The notes under the pieces were generated by a model. That model did no database searches. It was given only the letters and a program-made list of their open reading frames with translations, and was not told the DNA's origin. 23,805 nt of DNA, taken from the NCBI GenBank assembly GCA_050252075.1, contig JBFWLP010000048.1, positions 1 to 23,805 on the forward strand, in the 5' to 3' direction. How positions within the stretch are numbered: the first letter of the stretch is position 1; every line of letters starts with the position of its first letter. The stretch is from JAAYGT01 sp050252075. Its GTDB lineage: Bacteria; Pseudomonadota; Gammaproteobacteria; Burkholderiales; Burkholderiaceae_B. This document shows, in pieces, positions 6,389 to 16,233 of this stretch. The translations under genes and the position numbers were made by a program.

Positions 6389-7441
6389 ATGGCCGCCTCA
6401 TTGCCTTCGGGCACACTTGTTCATGCCGACCCGGTCACCTTGCCCGAGTTCGCCACACGGTATGTCAATCTGGCATCGGCCGACTTCGGCGCCAGGGTAC
6501 TGTCGTGCACTGACGAATTTTTCGCCCCGGCCGACCGCATGCTGCAGGCCGGCGGCCCCGTGTTCATCGTCGACAAATTCGATGACCACGGCAAATGGAT
6601 GGACGGCTGGGAAACACGGCGCAAGCGCACATCGGGTTTCGATACGGCCATCGTGAAGCTGGGCCTGCCCGGCGCAATCCGGGGGGTCGATATCGACACC
6701 AGCCATTTCACCGGGAACTTCCCGCCTGCGGCTTCGCTCGATGCCTGCTATTGCAACGGCGATCCCACCGATGCCACGGAATGGACGCCCCTGGTGGCGC
6801 CGTATTCGCTCAAGGGCAATGCCCACCATTTCATCGAATTGCCCGCCGGTACGGCCGCCTTTACCCATGTGCGCCTGCGTATTTATCCCGATGGCGGCGT
6901 GGCGCGCCTGCGCGTGTACGGGCAGCCGCGCTGCGACTGGAACGCCTTGCCGGCCGACGGTGTGTACGAGGTTTCGGCGCTGGCCGCGGGCGGTCGCGTG
7001 GTGGCCTACAACGATGCGCACTTCGGCGTGCCGTTCCGCCTGATCATGCCCGGTCGCGGCGTGAATATGGGCGACGGCTGGGAAACACGCCGCCGCCGCG
7101 ATCCCGGCAACGACTGGTGTATCGTGGAACTGGGCCATGCGGCCATTGTCGAGAAAATCGAGGTCGACACGGCGCACTTCAAAGGCAACTATCCCGATCG
7201 CGTGTCCATCCAGGCCGCCTGTGTGGCCCACAGCACCGATCAGGCCCTGATCACCCAGGCCATGTTCTGGCCCGAGCTGCTGGGCGAGCAGAAAACGGAA
7301 ATGGACAAGCAGCACTACTTTGCGCGCGACGTGATCAACGATCTGGGTGCGGTCACCCACGTCAAGCTGAACATGTTCCCCGACGGCGGCATCAGCCGCC
7401 TGCGCATCTGGGGGCGTCTGGCACGCGGAGCATCGTCATGA
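6389..7441 (+). CDS. alc: Allantoicase
   Basis: Allantoicase (allantoate amidinohydrolase) converts allantoate to ureidoglycolate and urea. The 350-residue protein has the internal duplication of the family: residues about 70-115 (MDGWETRRKR...VDIDTSHFTGNFP) match residues about 228-270 (GDGWETRRRR...EVDTAHFKGNYP). Each half ends in a second repeat pair (YPDGGVARLRVYG and FPDGGISRLRIWG). A 17-base DNA stretch is identical in both halves (6602-6618 and 7073-7089). The start at 6389 follows ACAGGAGT and lies 6 bases after uraD. The end overlaps allA (ATGA). Confidence 0.95.
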   Translation: MAASLPSGTLVHADPVTLPEFATRYVNLASADFGARVLSCTDEFFAPADRMLQAGGPVFIVDKFDDHGKWMDGWETRRKRTSGFDTAIVKLGLPGAIRGVDIDTSHFTGNFPPAASLDACYCNGDPTDATEWTPLVAPYSLKGNAHHFIELPAGTAAFTHVRLRIYPDGGVARLRVYGQPRCDWNALPADGVYEVSALAAGGRVVAYNDAHFGVPFRLIMPGRGVNMGDGWETRRRRDPGNDWCIVELGHAAIVEKIEVDTAHFKGNYPDRVSIQAACVAHSTDQALITQAMFWPELLGEQKTEMDKQHYFARDVINDLGAVTHVKLNMFPDGGISRLRIWGRLARGASS

Positions 7442-7959
7442 TCCCGCTGCTACTGGAACCCTTGACGCCGCAAGCCTTTGCCCCGTTCGGCGATGTCATT
7501 CAGCGGCAAGGCAACGACAGCTTCCCGATCAACCAGGGCAGCACACAGCGCTACCACGACCTGGGCAGCATCCAGGTGGCGGGGCAGGGCGGGCGTGCCG
7601 CCATCAGCGTAGCGGTGGGCGACGCCTTCGCGTTTCCCATCACCATTCGCCTGCTGGAAAGGCATCCGCTGGGCAGCCAGGCCTGGCTGCCGTGGAACCG
7701 CCTGCCCTACGTGGTGGTGGTGGCGCCCAACGGTGCCGACGACACGCCCGACGAAACGCAGCTGCGCGCCTTTCTGGCCCAGGGCGACCAGGGGGTGAAT
7801 TACCACGCGGGCACCTGGCACCATCCCTTGTTGTCGCTGCACGACGGCAGCGAGTTCATCGTGGTCGACCGCCTAGGTAACGAACCTAATTGCGACGAAA
7901 GAAATTTGCAGCGAACCTATAGCATTCAGGGGGCGGACACCATTCAGCCCACACCTTAG
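7438..7959 (+). CDS. allA: Ureidoglycolate lyase
   Basis: AllA releases glyoxylate and urea from ureidoglycolate, the last step of the branch here. It is a 173-residue cupin-fold protein with the family signatures ERHPLGSQAWLP (74-85), YVVVVAP (91-97) and NYHAGTWHHPL (121-131). The last contains the metal/active-site histidines. The start at 7438 overlaps the alc stop by four bases, and longer in-frame starts would lie inside alc. The C-terminus after VVDRLGNEP is about 25 residues of less conserved text. A 37-base gap to xdhA follows; it has no convincing promoter or terminator. Confidence 0.93.
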   Translation: MIPLLLEPLTPQAFAPFGDVIQRQGNDSFPINQGSTQRYHDLGSIQVAGQGGRAAISVAVGDAFAFPITIRLLERHPLGSQAWLPWNRLPYVVVVAPNGADDTPDETQLRAFLAQGDQGVNYHAGTWHHPLLSLHDGSEFIVVDRLGNEPNCDERNLQRTYSIQGADTIQPTP

Positions 7960-7996
7960 TTGCGCACACCGCAGCGGCATCACCCCGGAGACAGGC

Positions 7997-9458
<1,462 letters not shown>

Positions 9459-9466
<8 letters not shown>

Positions 9467-11768
9467 ACCGTACGACACCGTCGGCCAATCCCTGGCTCAC
9501 GAAAGCGCCGCCTTGCATGTGGCGGGCAGTGCCTTGTACGCCGACGACATCCCCGAGCGGGCCGGCACCTTGCATGCCGCCTTCGGGCTGGCGGCCAAGG
9601 CGCATGCACGCATCGTGTCCATGAATCTCGACCCCGTGCGCCAGGCGCCGGGCGTGGTGGCCGTAATCACGCTGAACGACGTGCCCGGCCACACCTATGT
9701 GGGGTCTTTCGTCGCCGACGAACCGGTCTTCGCCGACGGGGTCACCCAGTATGTGGGCCAGCCGCTGTTCGCGGTGGCCGCGCGCACCCATCAGCAGGCC
9801 CGGGCGGCCGCACGCCTGGCCCGGGTGCAGTATGAAGAACTGGATCCTGTGCTCACCATCGAGCAAGGCGTGGCCCGCCGGCAGTGGGTGTTGCCGCCGG
9901 TGCGTCTTGCGCGCGGCAACGTTGAACAGGTGTTCAGCCAGGCCCCTTACCGGCACTCCGGCATTATCGAATGCGGCGGCCAGGAGCAGTTCTACCTGGA
10001 AGGGCAGATCGCCTACGCGCTGCCGGGTGAAAACAGCGAAATGCATGTTATCTGCTCCACCCAGCATCCCTCGGAAATGCAGCTCATGGTGGCGCACGTG
10101 CTGAACCAGCCCGCCCACACCGTGAAGGTAGAGTGCCGCCGTATGGGCGGCGGCTTCGGCGGCAAGGAAAGCCAGTCATGGCCGGTGGCCACGGCCGCCG
10201 CCTTGCTGGCGCACGTTACCGCTTGCCCCGTGAAACTGCGCCTGGATCGCGACGACGATTTCCTGCTCACAGGAAAGCGCCACCATTTTCGCAGCACCTA
10301 CACAGTGGCCTACGACGCGCAGGGCGGTATCCAGGCCGTGCAATTCCAGCACCAGGTGGGTTGCGGCTATTCGGCCGATCTCTCGGGCGCCGTGGCCGAC
10401 CGCCAGGTATTCCACACCGACAACACCTACTATCTGGAAACCTTCGACATTGAATCGTTGCGGGTGAAAACCAACACCCAGTCCAACACCGCCTTTCGCG
10501 GCTTCGGCGCGCCCCAGGGCATTCTGGCCATTGAATATGTCATCGACGACATTGCCCGGCGCCTGCATCTCGACCCGCTCGACGTGCGCAAACGCAACTT
10601 CTACGGCACGTCCGACCGCAATATCACGCCTTACCGCATGAAAGTGGAAGACAACGTCATTCATGCGCTGGTCGACCAGCTGGAAACGTCCTCACGCTAT
10701 CGCCAGCGCCGCCAGGCCATACAGGCCTTCAACAGCGCCAACCGGGTGCTGAAGAAAGGCCTGGCGCTGGTTCCCGTGAAGTTCGGCATTTCGTTTACCG
10801 CCACCCACCTGAACCAGGCCGGCGCCTTGCTGCATATTTATACCGACGGGTCGATCATCATCAACCACGGCGGTACCGAAATGGGGCAGGGCCTGAACAC
10901 CAAGGTGGCCCAGGTGGTGGCCGAGGAACTGGGGGTGGATATTTCCCGGGTGCGCGTCAGCGCCGCCGATACGTCCAAGGTATCGAACACGTCGGCCACG
11001 GCGGCGTCGTCGGGCACCGACCTGAACGGCAAGGCGGCGCAAGACGCCGCCCGGCGCATCAAGTCGGCGCTGGTGGCCTATGCCGCCGACCACTACGGCT
11101 GCGACGAGTCCCAGGTGCGTTTTCATAACAGCCACGTGCACTGCGGCGATCATGCGCCGGTGCCGTTCACCACCTTCGTGCAGCAGGCCTACAACGCCCG
11201 CGTGCCGCTGTGGTCGTCCGGCTTTTACCGCACGCCAAAAATTCACTACGACCGCACCACGCTCACCGGCCGCCCCTTTTATTATTTCGTGTACTGCGCG
11301 GCCTGTGCCGAAGTGGTCATCGACACCCTCACCGGCGAGTCGCGCCTGCTGCGGGCCGACATTCTTTACGATGCCGGGCGGTCGCTGAACCCGGCAATCG
11401 ATATCGGGCAGATCGAAGGCGGGTTCATACAGGGGGTGGGCTGGCTGACCAGCGAAGAGCTGTGGTGGAACGACCAGGGCAAGCTCATGACCCACGCGCC
11501 GTCCACCTACAAAATTCCCGCCGTGTCCGACTGCCCGCCCGACCTGCGTGTGGCGTTCTTCGACAACAGCAACGTGGAAAACAGCATTTATCAATCCAAG
11601 GCCGTGGGTGAACCGCCGCTGCCCGGCGCCATCGCCGTTCTGCTGGCGCTGCGCGACGCCGTGGCCGCCGCCGCCCCGCACGGCGATATTCCGGTCCTGC
11701 ATGCGCCGGCCACCCCCGAGCGTATTCTGAACGCCCTGCAAGCGGTGGGTTACCAGGCCGGGCCGTAA
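9459..11768 (+). CDS. xdhB: Xanthine dehydrogenase molybdopterin-binding large subunit
   Basis: XdhB carries the molybdenum cofactor and the catalytic site. The 769-residue protein has all three residues equivalent to those known to be catalytic in bovine and Rhodobacter enzymes: Glu237 in GGGFGGKESQ (bovine Glu802), Arg347 in FRGFGAPQG (bovine Arg880) and Glu718 in AVGEPPLPG (bovine Glu1261). The cofactor-binding stretch NHGGTEMGQGLNTKVAQV is intact. The start overlaps xdhA by eight bases and has CGAGG before it. The stop overlaps xdhC by one base (TAATG). Preservation of the glutamate and arginine pair supports xanthine rather than aldehyde or CO as substrate, and the surrounding urate pathway agrees. 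Confidence 0.95.
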
Positions 11769-12718
11769 TGCTGCAACGCTGGTTTCCCCAACTGGTTCAG
11801 GCGGTTCGGCAAGGTCACCCGCAGCTGCTGGTGACCGTGGTGCACGCCCAGGGTTCCGTGCCGCGCGATCCCGGCGCCCGCATGTGGGTAAGCCTTGATC
11901 AGGTGGTTGACACCATTGGTGGCGGCCGGCTGGAGTGGGTCGCCATCGAGCGGGCGCGCCACTGGCTTGCCCTGGGCAAGGTACAGCCCCATATCGACCC
12001 GTCGGCGGCGGGCGCCGCCGAGGCCCTGCGCGGCCGGGTCGCCGGCGACCCGCAAGGCCGCTGCGAAATAGTGCGCTATCCGTTGGGCCCGCGCCTGGGC
12101 CAGTGTTGCGGCGGCGTGGTGTACCTGCTGTTTGAATGGCTCACCCCGAAGGATCTGTCCTGGCTGGAACCGGCGGCGCGGGCGCTGGCCGCCGGCGAGC
12201 ACTGGCAACGCCGCCTGCCGCTACACACCGTTCCGCAAGGCATACCCGCCACCGACGTGCTCTGCCGGGAACATCCTACCGTTGTGGTGTGCGGGGCCGG
12301 GCATGTGGGGCGGGCCATTGTGCAACTGCTGGGGAACCTGCCGTTTCGGGTGGTGTGGTTCGACCCGCGCAACGAATGGCCCGATTCAATGCCCCACAAC
12401 GTTACCTGCCTGCACGGCGACGCCACCGATGTGGCCGACTGCCCCGACCACGCGTATTGGCTGGTGCTCACGCATAACCATGCGCTCGATCTGGCCCTGG
12501 TTGACGCAGTTTTACAACACCGGCAGTTCCGGTTTCTGGGCATGATCGGGTCGGACACCAAAGCTGCCCGATTCCGCTCCCAGCTGGCCCGGCATCACAG
12601 CGTCGAGCAAATTAACCAGCTACACTGCCCCCTGGGCCTGCTACCCACCCGCAGCAAACTGCCTGAAGTGATCGCCCTGTCGGTGGTTGCCCAGTTGCTG
12701 GCCGTGTCCGGCACATAG
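11768..12718 (+). CDS. xdhC: XdhC, molybdenum cofactor insertion and sulfuration chaperone for xanthine dehydrogenase
   Basis: XdhC binds molybdenum cofactor, protects it during sulfuration and delivers it to XdhB; it is not part of the final enzyme. The 316-residue protein starts with the XdhC/CoxI domain (LVTVVHAQGSVPRDPGARM, then DTIGGGRLEW) and has LGPRLGQCCGGVVYLL with adjacent cysteines C113 and C114, which are conserved in the family. The C-terminal half is a Rossmann-type domain with VVVCGAGHVGRAIV (about 172-185) and a closing FLGMIGSD segment. It is coupled to xdhB and is the last gene of the purine operon. No terminator-like hairpin was seen in the 60 bases before alaS. Confidence 0.93.
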   Translation: MLQRWFPQLVQAVRQGHPQLLVTVVHAQGSVPRDPGARMWVSLDQVVDTIGGGRLEWVAIERARHWLALGKVQPHIDPSAAGAAEALRGRVAGDPQGRCEIVRYPLGPRLGQCCGGVVYLLFEWLTPKDLSWLEPAARALAAGEHWQRRLPLHTVPQGIPATDVLCREHPTVVVCGAGHVGRAIVQLLGNLPFRVVWFDPRNEWPDSMPHNVTCLHGDATDVADCPDHAYWLVLTHNHALDLALVDAVLQHRQFRFLGMIGSDTKAARFRSQLARHHSVEQINQLHCPLGLLPTRSKLPEVIALSVVAQLLAVSGT

Positions 12719-12739
12719 CTGTGGCTTTAAAACACACTC

Positions 12740-12745
12740 TATAAT
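12740..12745 (+). promoter_or_regulatory. Probable -10 box of the alaS promoter
   Basis: TATAAT, a perfect -10, lies 33 bases before the alaS start in the 60-base gap after xdhC. No good -35 is present at 16-18 bases upstream (the region reads TAGCTGTG), so strength is uncertain. The match stands out in this GC-rich region. Confidence 0.5.
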
Positions 12746-12778
12746 CAACGGTTACCTATTTACTCGCGTTTTTCGCCA

Positions 12779-15400
12779 ATGAAAACCTCTGAAATACGTC
12801 AAAAGTTTCTTTCTTTCTTTGAATCCAAGGGGCACCAGATCGTGCCGTCGTCGTCGCTGGTTCCCGCGAACGACCCCACCTTGCTGTTCACCAATTCGGG
12901 CATGGTGCAGTTCAAAGACGTTTTCACCGGCAAGGAAACGCGGCCCTACGTGCGTGCCACCACCGCCCAGCGCTGCGTGCGCGCGGGGGGCAAGCACAAC
13001 GATCTGGAAAACGTCGGTTACACCGCCCGGCACCATACCTTCTTTGAAATGCTGGGCAACTTCAGCTTCGGCGATTACTTCAAGCGCGACGCCATTCTGA
13101 ACGCCTGGGAACTGCTCACCACGGTGTACCAGTTGCCGGCCGAACGGCTTTGGGTCACCGTCTACCAGGAAGACGACGAAGCCTACGCCATCTGGGCCAA
13201 CGAAGTCGGCGTGCCCGCCGAGCGCATTATCCGTATCGGCGACAACAAAGGGGCGCGGTATGCCTCGGACAATTTCTGGCAAATGGCCGATACCGGCCCG
13301 TGCGGTCCTTGTTCCGAAATTTTCTACGACCACGGCCCCGATGTCTGGGGAGGCCCTCCCGGGTCACCCGAAGAAGACGGCGATCGCTACATCGAAATCT
13401 GGAACCTGGTGTTCATGCAGTTCGACCGCGATGCGCAAGGCAACATGCCCCAGCTGCCCAAGCCCTGTGTCGACACCGGCATGGGTCTGGAACGCATAGC
13501 CGCCGTACTGCAGCACGTACATTCCAACTACGACATCGATTTATTCCAGGCGCTTATCAAGGCGGCCGCCCGCGAAACCGGCGTCAACGATCTGGCCAAC
13601 AACTCGCTCAAGGTTATTGCCGATCACATCCGTGCCTGCAGCTTCCTTATTGTCGACGGCGTCATTCCCAGCAACGAAGGCCGCGGCTATGTGTTGCGCC
13701 GCATCGTGCGCCGCGCCTTGCGCCACGGCCACAAGCTGGGCCAGTCCAAACCCTTCTTCCACCGTCTGGTGGCCGATCTGGTGGCGCAAATGGGCCAGGC
13801 GTATCCCGAGCTGGCCAACCAGCAGGCCCGCGTGGAACAGGTACTGCGCCAGGAAGAAGAGCGCTTCAGTGAAACGCTGGAAAACGGCATGAAAATTCTC
13901 GATGCCGCATTGGCCGCCTTGCCGGCCAAGGGCGCGCTCGACGGCCATACCCTGTTCACCCTGTACGACACCTATGGCTTCCCGGTCGATCTCACGGCCG
14001 ATATCTGCCGCGAACGCGATGTTCAGGTCGATCTCGAAGGCTTCGAGTCTGCCATGAACCAGCAGCGCGAGCAGGCCCGTGCCGCCGGCAAGTTCAAGGC
14101 GGCCGAAGGCCTTACCTACCAGGGCGTGGAAACGCGCTTTCAGGGCTACGATCATCTGGAAACCGATGCGCAGGTGGTGGCGCTTTACGTCGAAGGCACA
14201 TCGGTCGACGCCGTGTCGGCCGGGCAAGAGGCCATTGTCGTGCTCGATACCACGCCTTTCTATGCCGAATCGGGCGGGCAGGTGGGCGACACCGGCCTTC
14301 TGGCAAGTTCGGGGGCGCGCTTTCAGGTCGCCGATACGCAAAAAATCCAGCCCAACGTATTCGGGCACCATGGCGTGGTCGCTGAAGGCGTACTGGCCGT
14401 GGGCGATACCGTCAAGGCCGCCGTCGATACCGAACGGCGTGCGCGCACCATTCGCAACCACTCGGCCACCCACCTTATGCACAAGGCCTTGCGCCAGGTG
14501 CTGGGCAGCCATGTGCAGCAGCGCGGCTCGCTGGTCGATCCCGAAAAAACACGTTTCGATTTTGCCCACGATGCGCCCATGACGCCTGAGCAGATCGCCC
14601 AGGTCGAACGTATCGTCAATGCTGAAATTCTGGCCAATGCGCCTGTCCAGGCCAGTGTCATGGCCTACGATGACGCCGTCCAGGGGGGCGCGGTGGCGCT
14701 GTTCGGTGAAAAATACGGCGACACCGTGCGCGTGCTCGACATCGGTTTTTCGCGCGAGCTGTGCGGCGGTACCCACGTTCGGCACACGGGCGATATCGGC
14801 TTGTTCAAAATTATTTCTGAAGGCGGTGTGGCGGCGGGCGTGCGCCGCGTCGAGGCCATCACCGGAATGAATGCCGTGGCCTGGGCGCAATCCACCCACG
14901 CCATGCTGCAACAGGCCGCAGGCGCCTTGCGCACGCAGCCGGCCGAATTGCTCGATCGCATCGCCCTGGTGCAGGGGCAGCTGAAAACCCTTGAGCGCGA
15001 GCTCGATCAGGTAAAAAGCAAGCTGGCCTCGTCGGCCGGCAACGACCTTGCCGGTCAGGCCATCGATCTTCCGGGCAACGCCCGGCTGCTGGTTGCCACC
15101 GTGTCCGGCACCGATCCCAAGGCCCTGCGCGGTATGGTCGATCAGCTGAAAGACAAGCTCAAATCGGCGGTCGTGCTGCTGGCCACCGTGGCCGACGACA
15201 AAATTTCCCTGGTCGCCGGTGTTACGGCCGACCTTACCGGCAAGATCAAGGCCGGCGACCTGGTGGGCAGCGTAGCCTCGCAAGTGGGGGGCAAGGGCGG
15301 CGGGCGGCCCGACATGGCCATGGGCGGGGGTACCAACCCGTCGGCCTTGCCGGCAGCCACGGCCGGGGTGGAAGCGTGGGTGCGCGAACGCCTGGCGTAA
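12779..15400 (+). CDS. alaS: Alanyl-tRNA synthetase
   Basis: AlaRS charges tRNA-Ala and clears mischarged serine and glycine. The 873-residue length matches bacterial AlaRS (E. coli 876). The N-terminus KTSEIRQKFLSFFESKGHQIV is typical. The class II catalytic core follows, with LLFTNSGMVQFKDVF and QRCVRAGGKHNDLENVGYT. The tRNA-recognition domain contains AALPAKG...LYDTYGFPVDLT. The editing domain has its zinc ligands HSATH (H561, H565) and CGGTH (C662, H666). The C-Ala domain ends GGKGGGRPDMAMGGG. No Shine-Dalgarno sequence is evident before the ATG (the upstream text is CGCGTTTTTCGCCA); this start is nevertheless fixed by the conserved N-terminus. It heads a housekeeping run with a tusA-like gene ten bases downstream. 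Confidence 0.98.
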   Translation: MKTSEIRQKFLSFFESKGHQIVPSSSLVPANDPTLLFTNSGMVQFKDVFTGKETRPYVRATTAQRCVRAGGKHNDLENVGYTARHHTFFEMLGNFSFGDYFKRDAILNAWELLTTVYQLPAERLWVTVYQEDDEAYAIWANEVGVPAERIIRIGDNKGARYASDNFWQMADTGPCGPCSEIFYDHGPDVWGGPPGSPEEDGDRYIEIWNLVFMQFDRDAQGNMPQLPKPCVDTGMGLERIAAVLQHVHSNYDIDLFQALIKAAARETGVNDLANNSLKVIADHIRACSFLIVDGVIPSNEGRGYVLRRIVRRALRHGHKLGQSKPFFHRLVADLVAQMGQAYPELANQQARVEQVLRQEEERFSETLENGMKILDAALAALPAKGALDGHTLFTLYDTYGFPVDLTADICRERDVQVDLEGFESAMNQQREQARAAGKFKAAEGLTYQGVETRFQGYDHLETDAQVVALYVEGTSVDAVSAGQEAIVVLDTTPFYAESGGQVGDTGLLASSGARFQVADTQKIQPNVFGHHGVVAEGVLAVGDTVKAAVDTERRARTIRNHSATHLMHKALRQVLGSHVQQRGSLVDPEKTRFDFAHDAPMTPEQIAQVERIVNAEILANAPVQASVMAYDDAVQGGAVALFGEKYGDTVRVLDIGFSRELCGGTHVRHTGDIGLFKIISEGGVAAGVRRVEAITGMNAVAWAQSTHAMLQQAAGALRTQPAELLDRIALVQGQLKTLERELDQVKSKLASSAGNDLAGQAIDLPGNARLLVATVSGTDPKALRGMVDQLKDKLKSAVVLLATVADDKISLVAGVTADLTGKIKAGDLVGSVASQVGGKGGGRPDMAMGGGTNPSALPAATAGVEAWVRERLA

Positions 15401-15410
15401 AGGGGTTGCC

Positions 15411-15671
15411 ATGACCACATCCGCCGGGTCCGTACCCCCGTTGCCGCAGGCGCATCTGGAAGTCGATGCGTCGGGGCTGAAATGCCCGTTGCCCATCTTG
15501 CGGGCCAAAAAGGCGCTTGCCCAGCTCGACAGCGGGCAGGTGCTCAAGGTGATCACCACCGACACCCACGCCGTGCGTGATTTCCAGGCCTTTGCCAAGC
15601 AAACCGGCAATGCGCTGGAAGCCCAGGTCGACACGCCCCAGGGCATGGTTCATTTTCTGCGTCGCCGCTAG
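15411..15671 (+). CDS. TusA-family sulfur carrier protein
   Basis: This is an 86-residue protein of the TusA/SirA/YedF family, small sulfur-relay proteins that carry persulfide on one cysteine, for example for 2-thiouridine in tRNA or for sulfur oxidation or cofactor sulfuration. The hallmark DASGLKCPLPILRAKKAL is at about residues 19-36, with the acceptor cysteine in CPLP. The rest, QVLKVITTDTHAVRDFQAF and the final HFLRRR, fits the two-layer alpha/beta fold. It starts 10 bases after alaS with AAAGGGG as ribosome site, so it is probably co-transcribed. Whether it is the true TusA of tRNA thiolation or a paralogue cannot be told from sequence alone. Confidence 0.85.
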   Translation: MTTSAGSVPPLPQAHLEVDASGLKCPLPILRAKKALAQLDSGQVLKVITTDTHAVRDFQAFAKQTGNALEAQVDTPQGMVHFLRRR

Positions 15672-15753
15672 CGATTCCGGCAGCCGGTCCCGGCCGGCAG
15701 CGGGTCGCTTGTTGCGTTCGCGCCTTGTTTTACACGATCAGGCATAGTTTTCG

Positions 15754-15783
15754 TTGCGAAGCCCGCCCGAAAAATGCTAGAAT
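15754..15783 (+). promoter_or_regulatory. Predicted rpsP promoter with extended -10
   Basis: TTGCGA (15754-15759), an 18-base spacer and TGCTAGAAT (extended -10, box 15778-15783) form a good sigma70-type promoter. The start would be near 15790, with a leader of about 29 bases to rpsP. This is the best promoter in the 147-base gap after the tusA-like gene. Confidence 0.65.
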
Positions 15784-15818
15784 CATTTGTTTTTCACAAC
15801 ATTTTCAAAGGATTATCA

Positions 15819-16073
15819 ATGGTTGTGATTCGTCTAGCCCGTGGTGGCTCGAAGAAGCGCCCGTTTTACAACGTTGTAGCAGCCGATTCCCGTAACCGCC
15901 GTGATGGCCGCTTTATCGAGCGCGTGGGTTTTTACAACCCGGTAGGTGCGGAAGGCCAGGAAAACCTGCGTATTGCGCTTGACCGCGTTCAGTACTGGCA
16001 GGAAAATGGCGCGCAATTGTCGCCCGCCGTTGCCCGTCTGGTAAAAGAGTTCGCTGCAAAAGTCGCGGCCTGA
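15819..16073 (+). CDS. rpsP: 30S ribosomal protein S16
   Basis: S16 is an early-binding small-subunit protein needed for 30S assembly. The 84-residue protein starts MVVIRLARGGSKKRPFYNVV and contains ADSRNRRDGRFIERVGFYNP, both universal S16 signatures. The start at 15819 has AAAGGA at 15807-15812; an in-frame ATG at 15774 overlaps the promoter and is rejected. Codon use looks less GC-biased than in its neighbours, as expected for a highly expressed ribosomal gene. It is followed by 160 non-coding bases with strong hairpins before rimM. Confidence 0.98.
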   Translation: MVVIRLARGGSKKRPFYNVVAADSRNRRDGRFIERVGFYNPVGAEGQENLRIALDRVQYWQENGAQLSPAVARLVKEFAAKVAA

Positions 16074-16106
16074 GCTCGCGGCGCAAGGCAACATTCAGCC
16101 CCGCGC

Positions 16107-16147
16107 CACGGCGCCGTGAAGCACGCCCAGGCCGTTCGGCCGCGTGC
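16107..16147 (+). other. Two adjacent GC-rich hairpins downstream of rpsP
   Basis: CACGGCGCCGTG (16107-16118) is a perfect 12-base palindrome. Directly after it, GCACGC (16121-16126) and GCGTGC (16142-16147) enclose GGCC-GTTC-GGCC (16130-16141), giving a composite stem. Neither has a T-tract. They may stabilise the rpsP mRNA 3' end or act together with the terminator-like hairpin downstream. Confidence 0.45.
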
Positions 16148-16175
16148 AGGTGTGTAAATCATCGTGCGTACGGTA

Positions 16176-16206
16176 AAAGCCTGCCCCCGTTGGCAGGCTT
16201 TGTTGC
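16176..16206 (+). terminator. Terminator-like hairpin between rpsP and rimM
   Basis: AAAGCCTGCC (16176-16185) and GGCAGGCTTT (16192-16201) form a perfect 10-base-pair stem with a 6-base loop (CCCGTT). The A-stem/T-stem layout, with TTTGTT at the 3' side, is that of an intrinsic terminator or attenuator, although the T-run is short and mostly inside the stem. It would lower transcription of rimM-trmD relative to rpsP. Confidence 0.65.
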
Positions 16207-16233
16207 GCCAACTTTCTGTGTGCGCCTCCCGCT

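Noticed and set aside
7890..7923. Possible internal promoter for xdhA inside allA (TTGCGA with TATAGC)
   Set aside because: The spacing is 22 bases, too long for a sigma70 promoter, and no other -10/-35 pair fits. A local drop in GC is the only other hint.
13541..15646. 701-residue open frame on the minus strand opposite alaS
   Set aside because: It is antisense to a textbook alaS. Its text is low-complexity His/Gly/Gln-rich, typical of the antisense frame of GC-rich genes, and has no recognisable domain.
15683..15698. GCCGG/CCGGC hairpin after the tusA-like gene as a terminator
   Set aside because: The stem is only five pairs and no T-tract follows; such repeats are frequent by chance in this GC-rich DNA.
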